NCBI GenBank assembly: GCA_947447155.1
Contig: CANFIN010000010.1
Span: forward strand, 1 to 50,833
Direction of reading: 5' to 3'
From: Bacteroidota bacterium
GTDB lineage: Bacteria; Bacteroidota; Bacteroidia; AKYH767-A; OLB10
DNA length: 50,833 nucleotides
Shown piece after piece: positions 9,907-19,243 of this stretch; position 1 is the stretch's first letter; each line of letters opens with the position of its first letter. The position numbers were made by a program, and so were the translations under genes. The notes under the pieces were generated by a model. It searched no databases and had not been told where the DNA came from. It saw only the letters and a list, made by a program, of their open reading frames with translations.

Positions 9907-10528
9907 GTGATTTTTGGGTTGGTTTTTAGATTAAATTAAAAATATTTAACCTGCAATTACGGAATAAAGCAGTATACGAGTCAAGTAAAAACTAATTATT
10001 TATTATTAACATATATAAAAAAACAATATAGGTGAAGGCACTCATGTTTTAGAGCCCAGTTATTTTGTTTTATGTTTTTATAATATTGATAACTAATTCA
10101 TTAGAAAAATACTTCTTTATTTGAAATACGCAGTTGTGTTTTCGTGTTTTAAAATATGTTAATTACTATTACTTGTTTTTAGGCTATATTAATTATGAAG
10201 TGGCAATATTTGTAAGATAGTAACCAATAATTGCTAGTTGCTGATAGCTTCTCTGAAGATAAATTATGAAATAATAACAGTGATTGATAGCTGTACAACA
10301 CCAATCATGGAACAGTACATCAAATTAATGTTTACTATCGCAAGCGTACTTCCCATAATTCCTCCAATAGTAAACAAAGCAAATACTATAAGTTCTTTAA
10401 ATTGTGAACCAGTAAATCCAAATAGGTTTTTCCTTTTGCGATATAGCGATTGATAATGAAATAATCAGCACAACTATTTCTTGAAACAAAGCACATAAAC
10501 TCGGATGCTTTGTTATTGTTTAATGATA

Positions 10529-11881
10529 CTAATAATGGTATTTTATCCCGATATAATTGTGAGGAGTGATTTTTGAAAGTTCCTCTTTAATCTCACTGCC
10601 TACTTCAAGTGTTTGGATGAAATCTTTGATAGTATCCTCATTAATTTTGCCTCCTGTACGAGTAAGCGCTTTTAATGCTTCATAAGGATTAGGATATGCT
10701 TCTCTGCGTAAAATTGTCTGAATAGCTTCTGCAACTACCGCCCAGTTGTTTTCTAAGTCGTTGTGAATAACAGCTTCATTAACACTGATTTTATTTAAAC
10801 CTTTGTTTAATGATGCCAACGAAATCGAAATATGCGCAAATGGTACTCCAATGTTTCTTAATACAGTAGAATCAGTTAAATCGCGTTGTAATCTCGATAC
10901 GGGCAGCTTCGCCGATAAATGTTCTAGCATTGCATTCGATAATCCTAAGTTCCCCTCTGCATTTTCGAAGTCAATCGGATTGACTTTATGTGGCATTGCC
11001 GATGATCCGACTTCATTCGCAACTACTTTTTGCGTGAAGTAATTCATCGAAATGTAAGTCCAGATATCTCTGCTAAAATCAATCAAGATTGTATTGATGC
11101 GCTTCATAGCATCAAACAAAGCCGCCATGTTATCATACGATTCAATCTGTGTTGTATATGGAGAACGCTTTAGTCCTAATGTAAGAACAAATTTATTAGC
11201 GAAATTCTCCCAGTCAATTTGCGGATAGGCCACAACGTGAGCATTGAAATTTCCGGTTGCTCCGCCAAACTTGGCAGTATTCGGAATTTCTTGTAGCTGA
11301 ATCAATTGTTGCTCGATACGATGCTTAAAAATATAAATCTCTTTTCCCAGCTGAGTGGGAGAAGCTGGCTGTCCATGTGTACGCGCCAACATTGGAATGC
11401 CTTTCCACGCAGTGCTTAAATCCTGTAGCTTTTCTAATAACTGATTTATTTCTTTGTAGTAAACATTTTGTAATGCTTCCTGAACAGACAAAGGAATTGA
11501 GGTGTTATTGATATCCTGACTCGTCAAACCAAAATGGATAAACTCTTTGTATTCACTTAATTTTAATTTATCAAACTCTTCTTTTAAAAAATATTCAACT
11601 GCTTTTACATCATGATTGGTAGTACGTTCAATCGTCTTAATGCGTATCGCATCTTCGCTAGAAAATTGTTCATATAGTTTTCTAAGACTTGCGTAACAAT
11701 CAGCAGGAACGCTTTTTAATTGAGGTAATGGTAATTCGCAAAGTGCAATAAAATATTCAACTTCAACTTTTACTCGATATTTGATTAATGCTTCTTCTGA
11801 AAAATAATTAGCTAGTGGCTCACATACTTTAAAATAGCGACCATCAACAGGAGATATAGCATTGAGTGAATTTAATTCCAT
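10529..11881 (-). CDS. purB: Adenylosuccinate lyase
   Basis: 450 aa, 'LTSQDINNTSIPLS', 'RTHGQPASPTQLGKE', 'GSSAMPHKVNPIDFENAEGN' signature. Confidence 0.96.
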   Translation of the reverse strand: MELNSLNAISPVDGRYFKVCEPLANYFSEEALIKYRVKVEVEYFIALCELPLPQLKSVPADCYASLRKLYEQFSSEDAIRIKTIERTTNHDVKAVEYFLKEEFDKLKLSEYKEFIHFGLTSQDINNTSIPLSVQEALQNVYYKEINQLLEKLQDLSTAWKGIPMLARTHGQPASPTQLGKEIYIFKHRIEQQLIQLQEIPNTAKFGGATGNFNAHVVAYPQIDWENFANKFVLTLGLKRSPYTTQIESYDNMAALFDAMKRINTILIDFSRDIWTYISMNYFTQKVVANEVGSSAMPHKVNPIDFENAEGNLGLSNAMLEHLSAKLPVSRLQRDLTDSTVLRNIGVPFAHISISLASLNKGLNKISVNEAVIHNDLENNWAVVAEAIQTILRREAYPNPYEALKALTRTGGKINEDTIKDFIQTLEVGSEIKEELSKITPHNYIGIKYHY

Positions 11882-11892
11882 GATGTAAAATT

Positions 11893-12768
11893 TTAAGCAG
11901 ATAATACTTCCGCTTCTTTATGTATTTTTTTAACTAGTCCTTGTAATACTTTTCCAGGCCCAACTTCAATAAATGTTGTTGCTCCATCGGCTACCATATT
12001 TTGTACGGATTGCGTCCAACGCACTGGTGCGGTTAGTTGAGCAATAAGATTATTCTTTATCTCGTCAGCATTGCGGTGAGGCTTTGCCGTTACATTCTGA
12101 TAAATAGCACAACTTGGTTCATTAAAAGTAGTGGCTTCAATCGCCGCTGCCAATCGCTCTCTAGCTGGTTCCATCAGCGGACTATGAAATGCACCACCGA
12201 CAGGAAGTAATAAAGCTCTTTTAGCACCTGCAGCTGTCATTTGCTCACATGCTTCTTTTACACCTTCAATAGAACCAGAAATTACTAATTGACCAGGGCA
12301 ATTATAATTTGCAGCAACTACAATCTTGTCAATTCCTGAACAAATCTCTTCTACTTTAGCATCATCTAAAGCCAATACAGCCGCCATCGTTCCTGGAACT
12401 GCTTCGCATGCTGCTTGCATCGCATTCGCACGTTCAATTACTAAACGCAATCCGTCCTCAAACGCAAGTGTGCCATTAGCAGTCAATGCAGAAAATTCTC
12501 CTAGTGAGTGTCCTGCAACCATATCAGGATTAAAACTCCCGCCTAATGTTCTTGCTAAAATTACTGAATGAATAAATATTGCTGGCTGCGTTACATTCGT
12601 TTGCTTTAAATCTTCATCGGTTCCAGCAAACATCATATCAGAAATTCTGAATCCGATAATTTCGTTTGCTTTTTCAAATAATTCTTTTGCTAATGGAGAG
12701 TTTTCATATAACTCTTTACCCATTCCTACAAACTGAGACCCTTGTCCAGGAAAGATATATGCTTTCAT
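11893..12768 (-). CDS. fabD: Malonyl CoA-acyl carrier protein transacylase
   Basis: 'YIFPGQGSQFVGMGKELYE', 'VAGHSLGEFSAL', 'GGAFHSPLMEPA', 'VEVGPGKVLQGLVKKI'. Confidence 0.96.
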   Translation of the reverse strand: MKAYIFPGQGSQFVGMGKELYENSPLAKELFEKANEIIGFRISDMMFAGTDEDLKQTNVTQPAIFIHSVILARTLGGSFNPDMVAGHSLGEFSALTANGTLAFEDGLRLVIERANAMQAACEAVPGTMAAVLALDDAKVEEICSGIDKIVVAANYNCPGQLVISGSIEGVKEACEQMTAAGAKRALLLPVGGAFHSPLMEPARERLAAAIEATTFNEPSCAIYQNVTAKPHRNADEIKNNLIAQLTAPVRWTQSVQNMVADGATTFIEVGPGKVLQGLVKKIHKEAEVLSA

Positions 12769-12773
12769 TTTAT

Positions 12774-13409
12774 TTAAATATGTCTATTATTAGATATTAA
12801 ACTGATAAATTCTTTTCGTGTTCTATCGTTTTCAAATTCTCCTGTAAATGCCGATGTGGTAGTGATTGAGTTTTGTTTTTGTACACCACGCATCTGCATA
12901 CATAAATGTTGTGCTTCAATCACAACAGCTACACCTAACGGATTTAAAGTATTCTGAATACAATCTCTGATTTCTGTGGTTAAGCGTTCTTGCACTTGCA
13001 GTCTTCTTGAAAAGGCATCAACTATTCTTGGGATCTTACTTAATCCAACAATATAATGATTAGGAATATATGCTACGTGCGCTTTCCCGAAGAAAGGAAG
13101 CATATGGTGCTCGCACATTGAATACAATTCAATATCCTTCACAATAACCATCTGCTTGTACTCTTCTTTGAATTTTGCAGAGTTTAAAATTGCAACCGGA
13201 TCAAGGTCGTAACCATGAGTTAAATATTGCAACGATTTGGCTACTCGCTCAGGTGTTTTTATTAAGCCTTCGCGCTCCGGATTTTCTCCAAGATCTAAAA
13301 GGATTTTTTTATAATAACCAGATATAGAGTCAATCTTATCCTGATTGTAAATATCCGTTTTGGTATATCCGTTATCGTTAGTTGAGTGTTCCATTTTATT
13401 TCCCTCCAA
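12774..13409 (-). CDS. folE: GTP cyclohydrolase I
   Basis: '[16 protein letters not shown]', '[21 protein letters not shown]', '[23 protein letters not shown]', '[17 protein letters not shown]'. Confidence 0.96.
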   Translation of the reverse strand: MEGNKMEHSTNDNGYTKTDIYNQDKIDSISGYYKKILLDLGENPEREGLIKTPERVAKSLQYLTHGYDLDPVAILNSAKFKEEYKQMVIVKDIELYSMCEHHMLPFFGKAHVAYIPNHYIVGLSKIPRIVDAFSRRLQVQERLTTEIRDCIQNTLNPLGVAVVIEAQHLCMQMRGVQKQNSITTTSAFTGEFENDRTRKEFISLISNNRHI

Positions 13410-13842
13410 AGTATTCTACGAAGTTGTTTTCTGTTTCATAAAGTTTAACACAATGTAAGAAGCATCCTTTATTAGCAATCTCCGTTTCTAATTGATTCCA
13501 GATAGCAATTGTTAATATTTCGGTCGAAGCCATTTTGCCAGCCATAAAGTCAACATCCATGTTGATGTTCTTGTGATCTAACTTATCAATCACACGTTCT
13601 TTGATCAGTTTGCTTAAAAACTTTAAGTCAACTACGAAACCTGTTTCTTCTGCAGGCTCTCCTTTCACAGTTACAAAAATTTCGTAGTTATGACCATGCC
13701 AATTGGGGTTGGAGCATTTGCCAAATATTTCTGAATTCTTCTCCTCCGACCAATCAGGGCGGTGTAGTTTGTGGGCTGCGTTAAAGTGCTCTTTTCTTGT
13801 TATGTAAATCATATTTTTGGGTTTATTGCCCTCCTTGAACAA
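13396..13842 (-). CDS. queD: 6-carboxytetrahydropterin synthase family protein
   Basis: '[17 protein letters not shown]', '[13 protein letters not shown]', '[25 protein letters not shown]', 'ENNFVEYFG'. Confidence 0.92.
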   Translation of the reverse strand: MFKEGNKPKNMIYITRKEHFNAAHKLHRPDWSEEKNSEIFGKCSNPNWHGHNYEIFVTVKGEPAEETGFVVDLKFLSKLIKERVIDKLDHKNINMDVDFMAGKMASTEILTIAIWNQLETEIANKGCFLHCVKLYETENNFVEYFGGK

Positions 13843-13877
13843 GGATGTACAAAATTAGTTTATTTTAAAGAAAATCA

Positions 13878-13910
13878 TTGTAAATACCTTCAAACTATGT
13901 TATAAATTTG
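13878..13910 (+). promoter_or_regulatory. Putative Bacteroidota promoter of mqnB (TTG-N22-TAAATTTG)
   Basis: TAAATTTG at 13903-13910 ends 4 nt before the ATG at 13915; TTG at 13878-13880. Confidence 0.5.
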
Positions 13911-13914
13911 CTAC

Positions 13915-14565
13915 ATGAAGCAAAAGTCGCTATTAGTTGCATCTACTATTGCAGAGGTCTCAGGGTTGTGTAGCCCATTTGATCTTTATAAGGTCACGCC
14001 ACTCAATGAAAATTGGAATGTGCTAGTCACCGGGGTAGGTATGGTACAAACAGTATTTCATCTATCCCAAGCCCTGCAAAAAGACGAATATTTGCGAATA
14101 ATGAATATTGGCCTCGCCGGTGCTATTAATCGTAATTTGCTTTTGGAAGAGGTTGTTAATGTTATTGACGATGAATTTGCCTTCTGGGGTTCCGAGGATA
14201 ATGATGATTATTTGTCGGTGTTTGATTTGAATTTGCATACGGCCGATGAGACCCCATTTACAAATAGGAAACTTGTTCCTCTACCAACAGATTTTTCAAT
14301 TGCTACTTACAAGAAAGTACACGGACTTACTGTTCAAACGGTAACTGGTTCATCGAATTCTTTGTTAAAATTGAATAAATATTACACGGCTGATATTGAA
14401 TCAATGGAAGGCGCAGCTGTCTTTTATGTTGCTAATCAGTTTGGAATTCCTGCCTTACAACTACGCGCCATAAGTAATTATGTTGAGCCTCGCAATCGTG
14501 AAAGCTGGAAGATTAAAGAGGCATTAACAGGTTTGATTGATGCCGTTCGTCCGTTAATAGCTTAA
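13915..14565 (+). CDS. mqnB: Futalosine hydrolase
   Basis: 216-aa nucleoside phosphorylase fold: 'VTGVGMVQTVFHL', 'NIGLAGAIN', 'DIESMEGAAVFYVANQFGIPALQLRAISNYVEPRNRESWKI'. Confidence 0.9.
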   Translation: MKQKSLLVASTIAEVSGLCSPFDLYKVTPLNENWNVLVTGVGMVQTVFHLSQALQKDEYLRIMNIGLAGAINRNLLLEEVVNVIDDEFAFWGSEDNDDYLSVFDLNLHTADETPFTNRKLVPLPTDFSIATYKKVHGLTVQTVTGSSNSLLKLNKYYTADIESMEGAAVFYVANQFGIPALQLRAISNYVEPRNRESWKIKEALTGLIDAVRPLIA

Positions 14566-14652
14566 TGTTAATATCTGTAAAATCGCTGTTGAAAGCATTT
14601 TTTAATTAGTGTGTTTACTATCGAATAGTCGATTATTTTTGAATATAATAAA

Positions 14653-15729
14653 ATGAAACATCTTATAACGCTTTTTCTTTTTACAGTTCTGTGCTTTCCT
14701 TTAAATGCAAAGACACAGCAAACTAATTCTCGACCGCTTGACATTGTATTCTGTTTAGATTTAAGCGGAAGTACGAATGGTTTAGTAAATGATGTTCGGG
14801 ATAATTTGTGGTTATTAGTAAATCAGTTGAATGCAATGCAGCCAAAGCCCGATTTCCGACTTGGCGTTATTTGTTTTTCACGCCCTAGTTTTGGTAAAAA
14901 CAATGGTTATGTAAAAGTTTTTTCAGACTTATCTTATAATCTCGATTACATCGATGCAGAGCTGTACAGGTTGAAACCTTCAATTGAAAAAGGAGATCAG
15001 ATTGTAAGTGCCGCATTATCAATTGCTGTAAGCGAAATGTCATGGTCTAAGAAAGAGAATGCGCTTAAAATGATTTTTATTGTAGGAAATGGCTCCGTGT
15101 CTTCTAACGGCTATGAGTATGTGAAAATATGTGAGCAAGCCGTAGAAAAGAGAATCATTGTTCATTCATTATTTGTTACTAAATCTGCAAACAAGGCTGC
15201 TGATTTAGCAGGGTGGAAGAGAATTGCAGCAATAACTGGTGGGGTGCAAACAGAGTTAACAGTAAATAAAAAAGATCCACTTTCATTTTGGGATTCAGAT
15301 TTAAACACCGTGGTCAGACAAAATTTTATTTTATCTAACGATTTGCAATGGACCGGAGCAGATAGCGCGACAGGACGAAAGTCTATGATAACTTGCGACT
15401 CTGGTGCCTACGAAGCTGGATTAGGAACTTATTTTAATCGTATGTTTTATAAGTCATCCAACAGTTTTTTAAAAGGTATCAAGCAATATGATTACTTCGC
15501 AAAGTTACAGGATGATGCACAAGTTGAAGCACTGTCAGCGTTTGATCAGCGCGCTTACCGAATGCGTGAAGAACGCAATCGTAAGTTGAATCAAATAAAA
15601 AATTCTATAGGGGAGGATGGTGTTATGCTTTTATCTCTAGAATATGCAAAGCCTGAATTTAACGACGAAGGCATTTTTCACAGAATTGTGTTACTTACTA
15701 CCATGCAATATTGGCACAAAGTATATTAA
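14653..15729 (+). CDS. Exported von Willebrand factor A domain protein
   Basis: N-terminal signal peptide and MIDAS-like 'DIVFCLDLSGSTNG'. Confidence 0.8.
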   Translation: MKHLITLFLFTVLCFPLNAKTQQTNSRPLDIVFCLDLSGSTNGLVNDVRDNLWLLVNQLNAMQPKPDFRLGVICFSRPSFGKNNGYVKVFSDLSYNLDYIDAELYRLKPSIEKGDQIVSAALSIAVSEMSWSKKENALKMIFIVGNGSVSSNGYEYVKICEQAVEKRIIVHSLFVTKSANKAADLAGWKRIAAITGGVQTELTVNKKDPLSFWDSDLNTVVRQNFILSNDLQWTGADSATGRKSMITCDSGAYEAGLGTYFNRMFYKSSNSFLKGIKQYDYFAKLQDDAQVEALSAFDQRAYRMREERNRKLNQIKNSIGEDGVMLLSLEYAKPEFNDEGIFHRIVLLTTMQYWHKVY

Positions 15730-16377
15730 TTACATTTCAGCAATTACAGTAACGCCGCCCTTTGTTTTCTGACCAATTTGAGCTGTGATTTTTGTTCCTA
15801 ACGGAAAATATAAATCTACACGAGAACCAAATTTAATAAATCCCAATTCGCCACATTGACGAACTTTATCATTTTGATGTGGATAGTAAACAATGCGTTT
15901 TGCTAATGCACCTGCTATCTGACGTAATAAAATTTCGCGACCATCATCTTTTTGGATAACGATTGTACTTCTTTCGTTTTCTGTACTCGCCTTCGGATGC
16001 CATGCCACTAAATATTTTCCTTTATGGTAAGCAACATATTTAATTAATCCAGCAATAGGATACCAGTTAGCGTGTACGTTTATTGGCGACATAAAAATGG
16101 AAACCTGAAGACGTTTGTCTTTGAAGTATTCACCTTCGTAAACTTCTTCAATAACTACAACTTTTCCATCAGCAGGAGCAACTACTAAATTGCTTCCTAT
16201 TGTTAAGTCGCGTTTTGGGTAACGGAAGAATTGAAGAAATAAAAGGTACCATACCACGCAAAAAACCACAACACTAGTCAAAAGGCTTCCTGTTGTGTAA
16301 TAAATAATCGCATTTAATGCAATCATAATAATTGCTGATACACTTAGTATCTTATATCCTTCGCGGTGAATTGTCAT
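15730..16377 (-). CDS. psd: Phosphatidylserine decarboxylase family protein
   Basis: 215 aa: 'RYPKRD', 'VVAPADGKVVVIEEV', 'IFMSPINVHANWYPI', 'ELGFIKFGSRVDLYFPLG' (pyruvoyl GS site). Confidence 0.93.
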   Translation of the reverse strand: MTIHREGYKILSVSAIIMIALNAIIYYTTGSLLTSVVVFCVVWYLLFLQFFRYPKRDLTIGSNLVVAPADGKVVVIEEVYEGEYFKDKRLQVSIFMSPINVHANWYPIAGLIKYVAYHKGKYLVAWHPKASTENERSTIVIQKDDGREILLRQIAGALAKRIVYYPHQNDKVRQCGELGFIKFGSRVDLYFPLGTKITAQIGQKTKGGVTVIAEM

Positions 16378-16391
16378 AGTTTGGTTTTATT

Positions 16392-16424
16392 AAAAACGCA
16401 GGCTGATTTTTACTCAACCTGCGC
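16392..16424 (-). terminator. Putative terminator downstream of the REC-GDH gene
   Basis: CGCAGG...CCTGCG inverted repeat followed on the minus strand by TTTTTAAT. Confidence 0.5.
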
Positions 16425-16440
16425 TTATTGTTTTTTATAA

Positions 16441-18102
16441 TTAATAACTTCCTCTAGAGCGAATCGCTTTCGCCACTTTTTCTAATGCGAATACATAAGC
16501 TGCAATACGCATTGAGATTTTATGCTTAGATGAAACATTCCATACGTTAGCGAATGCTTGTTTCATCCAACGGTCTGCACGCTTGTTAATTTCTTCTTCA
16601 CTGTAGTAGTATCCAGTTCTGTTTTGAACCCACTCAAAATAAGATACCGTAACTCCACCACCGTTAGCCAATATATCAGGTATTACAATCGTTCCTTTTT
16701 TATTTAGGATTTCATCAGCCCCCGCAGTTGTTGGTCCGTTAGCGCCTTCTACTATTAATTTCGCCTTAATATTGCTTGCGTTTGATGCAGTAATTTGATT
16801 TTCTAATGCACAAGGAGCTAAAATGTCAACTGGTAATTCAAGCAATTCTGAATTGGTAATTAGTTTTCCAGCTTTATATCCTTTTAATACACCTTTGTTA
16901 GCGTCACGATAGGCCATTGCTTTCTCAATATCAATTCCTTTAGTGTCGTAAAAAGCAGCTGTATGATCTGATATTGCAACAACTTTAATTCCGTGCATTG
17001 CAAAATGTTTAGCAGTAATCGAACCTACATTTCCAAAACCTTGTACTGCAGCAGTACATTTTTTGGGAGATATTTTCATTTTTAAAAGCGCTTCTAACGC
17101 TGATGTACATACCCCACGACCAGTTGCTTCAACACGTCCTAATGAACCACCTAAATGTAAAGGCTTGCCTGTAACAATACCAGGTGTAAAACTTCCTTTA
17201 ATCTTGCTGAATTCATCAACAATCCAAGCCATTTCTCTTGGACCTGTATTCATATCAGGAGCTGGAATATCTTTATCAACTCCAAATATATCTTGCATCG
17301 CAGCAGTATAAGCACGTGTTAAACGTTCTAATTCGCCAACCGACATTTTTGAAGGCTCACAATTGATTCCGCCTTTTGCACCACCGTAAGGAATATCTGC
17401 AATTGCACATTTATAAGTCATCCATGCCGCTAATGCTTTTACTTCATCTGCATCAACAGCTGTTGAATAACGAATTCCACCTTTTGAGGGTCCTAATGCG
17501 GTAGAGTGAATAACGCGGTATCCATCGAATGATTGAATACTTCCGTCATCCATTTTAATCGGTAAACTAACCTCAACTAATTTTGATGGATTCTTAATAA
17601 CATTATAAACATCCTGCTCTAATCCAATAATTTTTGATGCGATATCAAAACGTTGAATCATAGCCTGAAAAGGATTCGTAGTATCTTGAACTACAGCAGA
17701 AGCTAAATCTAATGATTTCTCATCTTTCGCTATGAACTTAATGGAAGACTTTTTCAAAGCTTCATTGATGGTCTTCTGCGTGTTTTTGTCTGACAAAAGA
17801 ATTGTTTCACACTTTGGACTTAATTCCTTTATTTTCTTCGATAGTTTCAATCCGTCCATCGCTTTCTTATTCTTAGAATTTAAGTTGAAATCGATGAATG
17901 CAATCCTTGGCTTTTTACTTCCTATTCCTTTGATACATTCTTCACCGCTGGAATAGCTGATGATTGTGCAGTTTTCAGTACTGCTTTTTAGATGATCTTT
18001 TAAAATTTCTGCTTGTAAAGCGTCATCTTCTACGATTAAAATAAGCGCCTTCGCTACTTGCTTGGCAGCTTTTGATTTTTTAGAAATTGCTGTAATCGCC
18101 AT
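16441..18102 (-). CDS. Fusion protein: N-terminal response regulator receiver domain + C-terminal Glu/Leu/Phe/Val dehydrogenase (glutamate dehydrogenase)
   Basis: One uninterrupted 553-aa ORF. Receiver: 'ILIVEDD' (D26,D27), 'IAFIDFNL' (D71), 'ILLSDK' (S104), 'FIAKDE' (K126). GDH: 'NPFQAMIQRFDIASKIIGLEQDV', 'GPSKGGIRYS', 'MTYKCAIADIPYGGAKGGI', 'VQGFGNVGS', 'EGANGPTT', 'DILANGGGVTVSYFEWVQN'. Confidence 0.92.
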   Translation of the reverse strand: MAITAISKKSKAAKQVAKALILIVEDDALQAEILKDHLKSSTENCTIISYSSGEECIKGIGSKKPRIAFIDFNLNSKNKKAMDGLKLSKKIKELSPKCETILLSDKNTQKTINEALKKSSIKFIAKDEKSLDLASAVVQDTTNPFQAMIQRFDIASKIIGLEQDVYNVIKNPSKLVEVSLPIKMDDGSIQSFDGYRVIHSTALGPSKGGIRYSTAVDADEVKALAAWMTYKCAIADIPYGGAKGGINCEPSKMSVGELERLTRAYTAAMQDIFGVDKDIPAPDMNTGPREMAWIVDEFSKIKGSFTPGIVTGKPLHLGGSLGRVEATGRGVCTSALEALLKMKISPKKCTAAVQGFGNVGSITAKHFAMHGIKVVAISDHTAAFYDTKGIDIEKAMAYRDANKGVLKGYKAGKLITNSELLELPVDILAPCALENQITASNASNIKAKLIVEGANGPTTAGADEILNKKGTIVIPDILANGGGVTVSYFEWVQNRTGYYYSEEEINKRADRWMKQAFANVWNVSSKHKISMRIAAYVFALEKVAKAIRSRGSY

Positions 18103-18205
18103 GCTCTTTTTTGCTGTGGTTTTAGGGGAGCGAATTTAGGGAATTTATTCTATGAAAAACCAAATATTTGGTCGAAAACAATAGGGGTGTTCCCTTTTCT
18201 CGACC

Positions 18206-19234
18206 TTATTCCCTCGAAAACTGCGAAAAATCAGTGGTTTTGAGCCATTTTCTGAGGTTCCCACCTTTAGCGTTTAAACTTCGTTCGAATTCAATTTGAA
18301 AAGTATGATAGCGTTTAAAAGAAGCAAACCAAGCGTTGTTAATCTTATTTTTCTTCTCAAAGATGAAATTGTAGCGATTATTATTTCTTAAATCAAGCTG
18401 TTTTATTGAAGCAATTATCTCATCAATTAAACTTTGTTTCATACGGCTTTTATCTTTCTCGGAAGTAGATCCGTCAAATGAATTATAAAGACTATCCAGC
18501 TCGTAATAGCCTGTTGTCATATGTTCGTCGAACAACTGATTATCATGCAATCGTGCTTCGTAAGCTTTTATTTCAGTAGATGAAGACCCATATCGCTTGC
18601 TGATAAAATTTAAGGCTCCCTTCTGACCAACAAACGTAGCCAGATTCTCATTGAAAGTAACGTTGTTTTTATCATACTTGAATGAATGCGTCAGCTCGTG
18701 AATAATTAACTCGGTCAATTCGCCCTTACTTTTATTGAGCATACCCGACAATACAGGGTCTTTTAACCAACCTAATGTCGACCATCCCGAAGCAGTTCCT
18801 AAGTAAACATCTAGTCCTTCTTTCTTTCTCGTACTAACTTCTTCATCTGCCATATCACGACGGAAAAATCCTTTGTATGTAAAAGAGCCAGCAATAGGGA
18901 AGTGCCATTCGTGTTCTTGCATGCTGTACTTCGGACAAGCACTGACAACATACATCAAAGGTTGATTATGCTGATCGTAAAAGGTAGTATAATTTTCGTT
19001 GTATTGAAATCCAAGTTCGTCAACTGCAAATTGTTTTATATCCGCAATCAGTAATAGCTTTTCTTTTTCTTCCTTCGGGAAGTTTTTATCTTTTATTACT
19101 TCTTCCATAGGTTGCGTATGATAAATTAAAGACAATTGCCCTGCTAATTGTACCAATACATACTGCAATAAAGCATATTGCCAAATGCAAATTGCTAGCA
19201 AAAAAACTAAAACACTTAACGCAATTTTCTTCAC
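18206..19234 (-). CDS. Predicted zinc aminopeptidase (COG4324-like)
   Basis: 342 aa, N-terminal TM, 'GTASGWSTLGWLKDPVLSGML', zinc motif 'LIIHELTHSFKY...NENLATFVGQKGA'. Confidence 0.8.
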   Translation of the reverse strand: MKKIALSVLVFLLAICIWQYALLQYVLVQLAGQLSLIYHTQPMEEVIKDKNFPKEEKEKLLLIADIKQFAVDELGFQYNENYTTFYDQHNQPLMYVVSACPKYSMQEHEWHFPIAGSFTYKGFFRRDMADEEVSTRKKEGLDVYLGTASGWSTLGWLKDPVLSGMLNKSKGELTELIIHELTHSFKYDKNNVTFNENLATFVGQKGALNFISKRYGSSSTEIKAYEARLHDNQLFDEHMTTGYYELDSLYNSFDGSTSEKDKSRMKQSLIDEIIASIKQLDLRNNNRYNFIFEKKNKINNAWFASFKRYHTFQIEFERSLNAKGGNLRKWLKTTDFSQFSRE

Positions 19235-19243
19235 GAACTTTAA

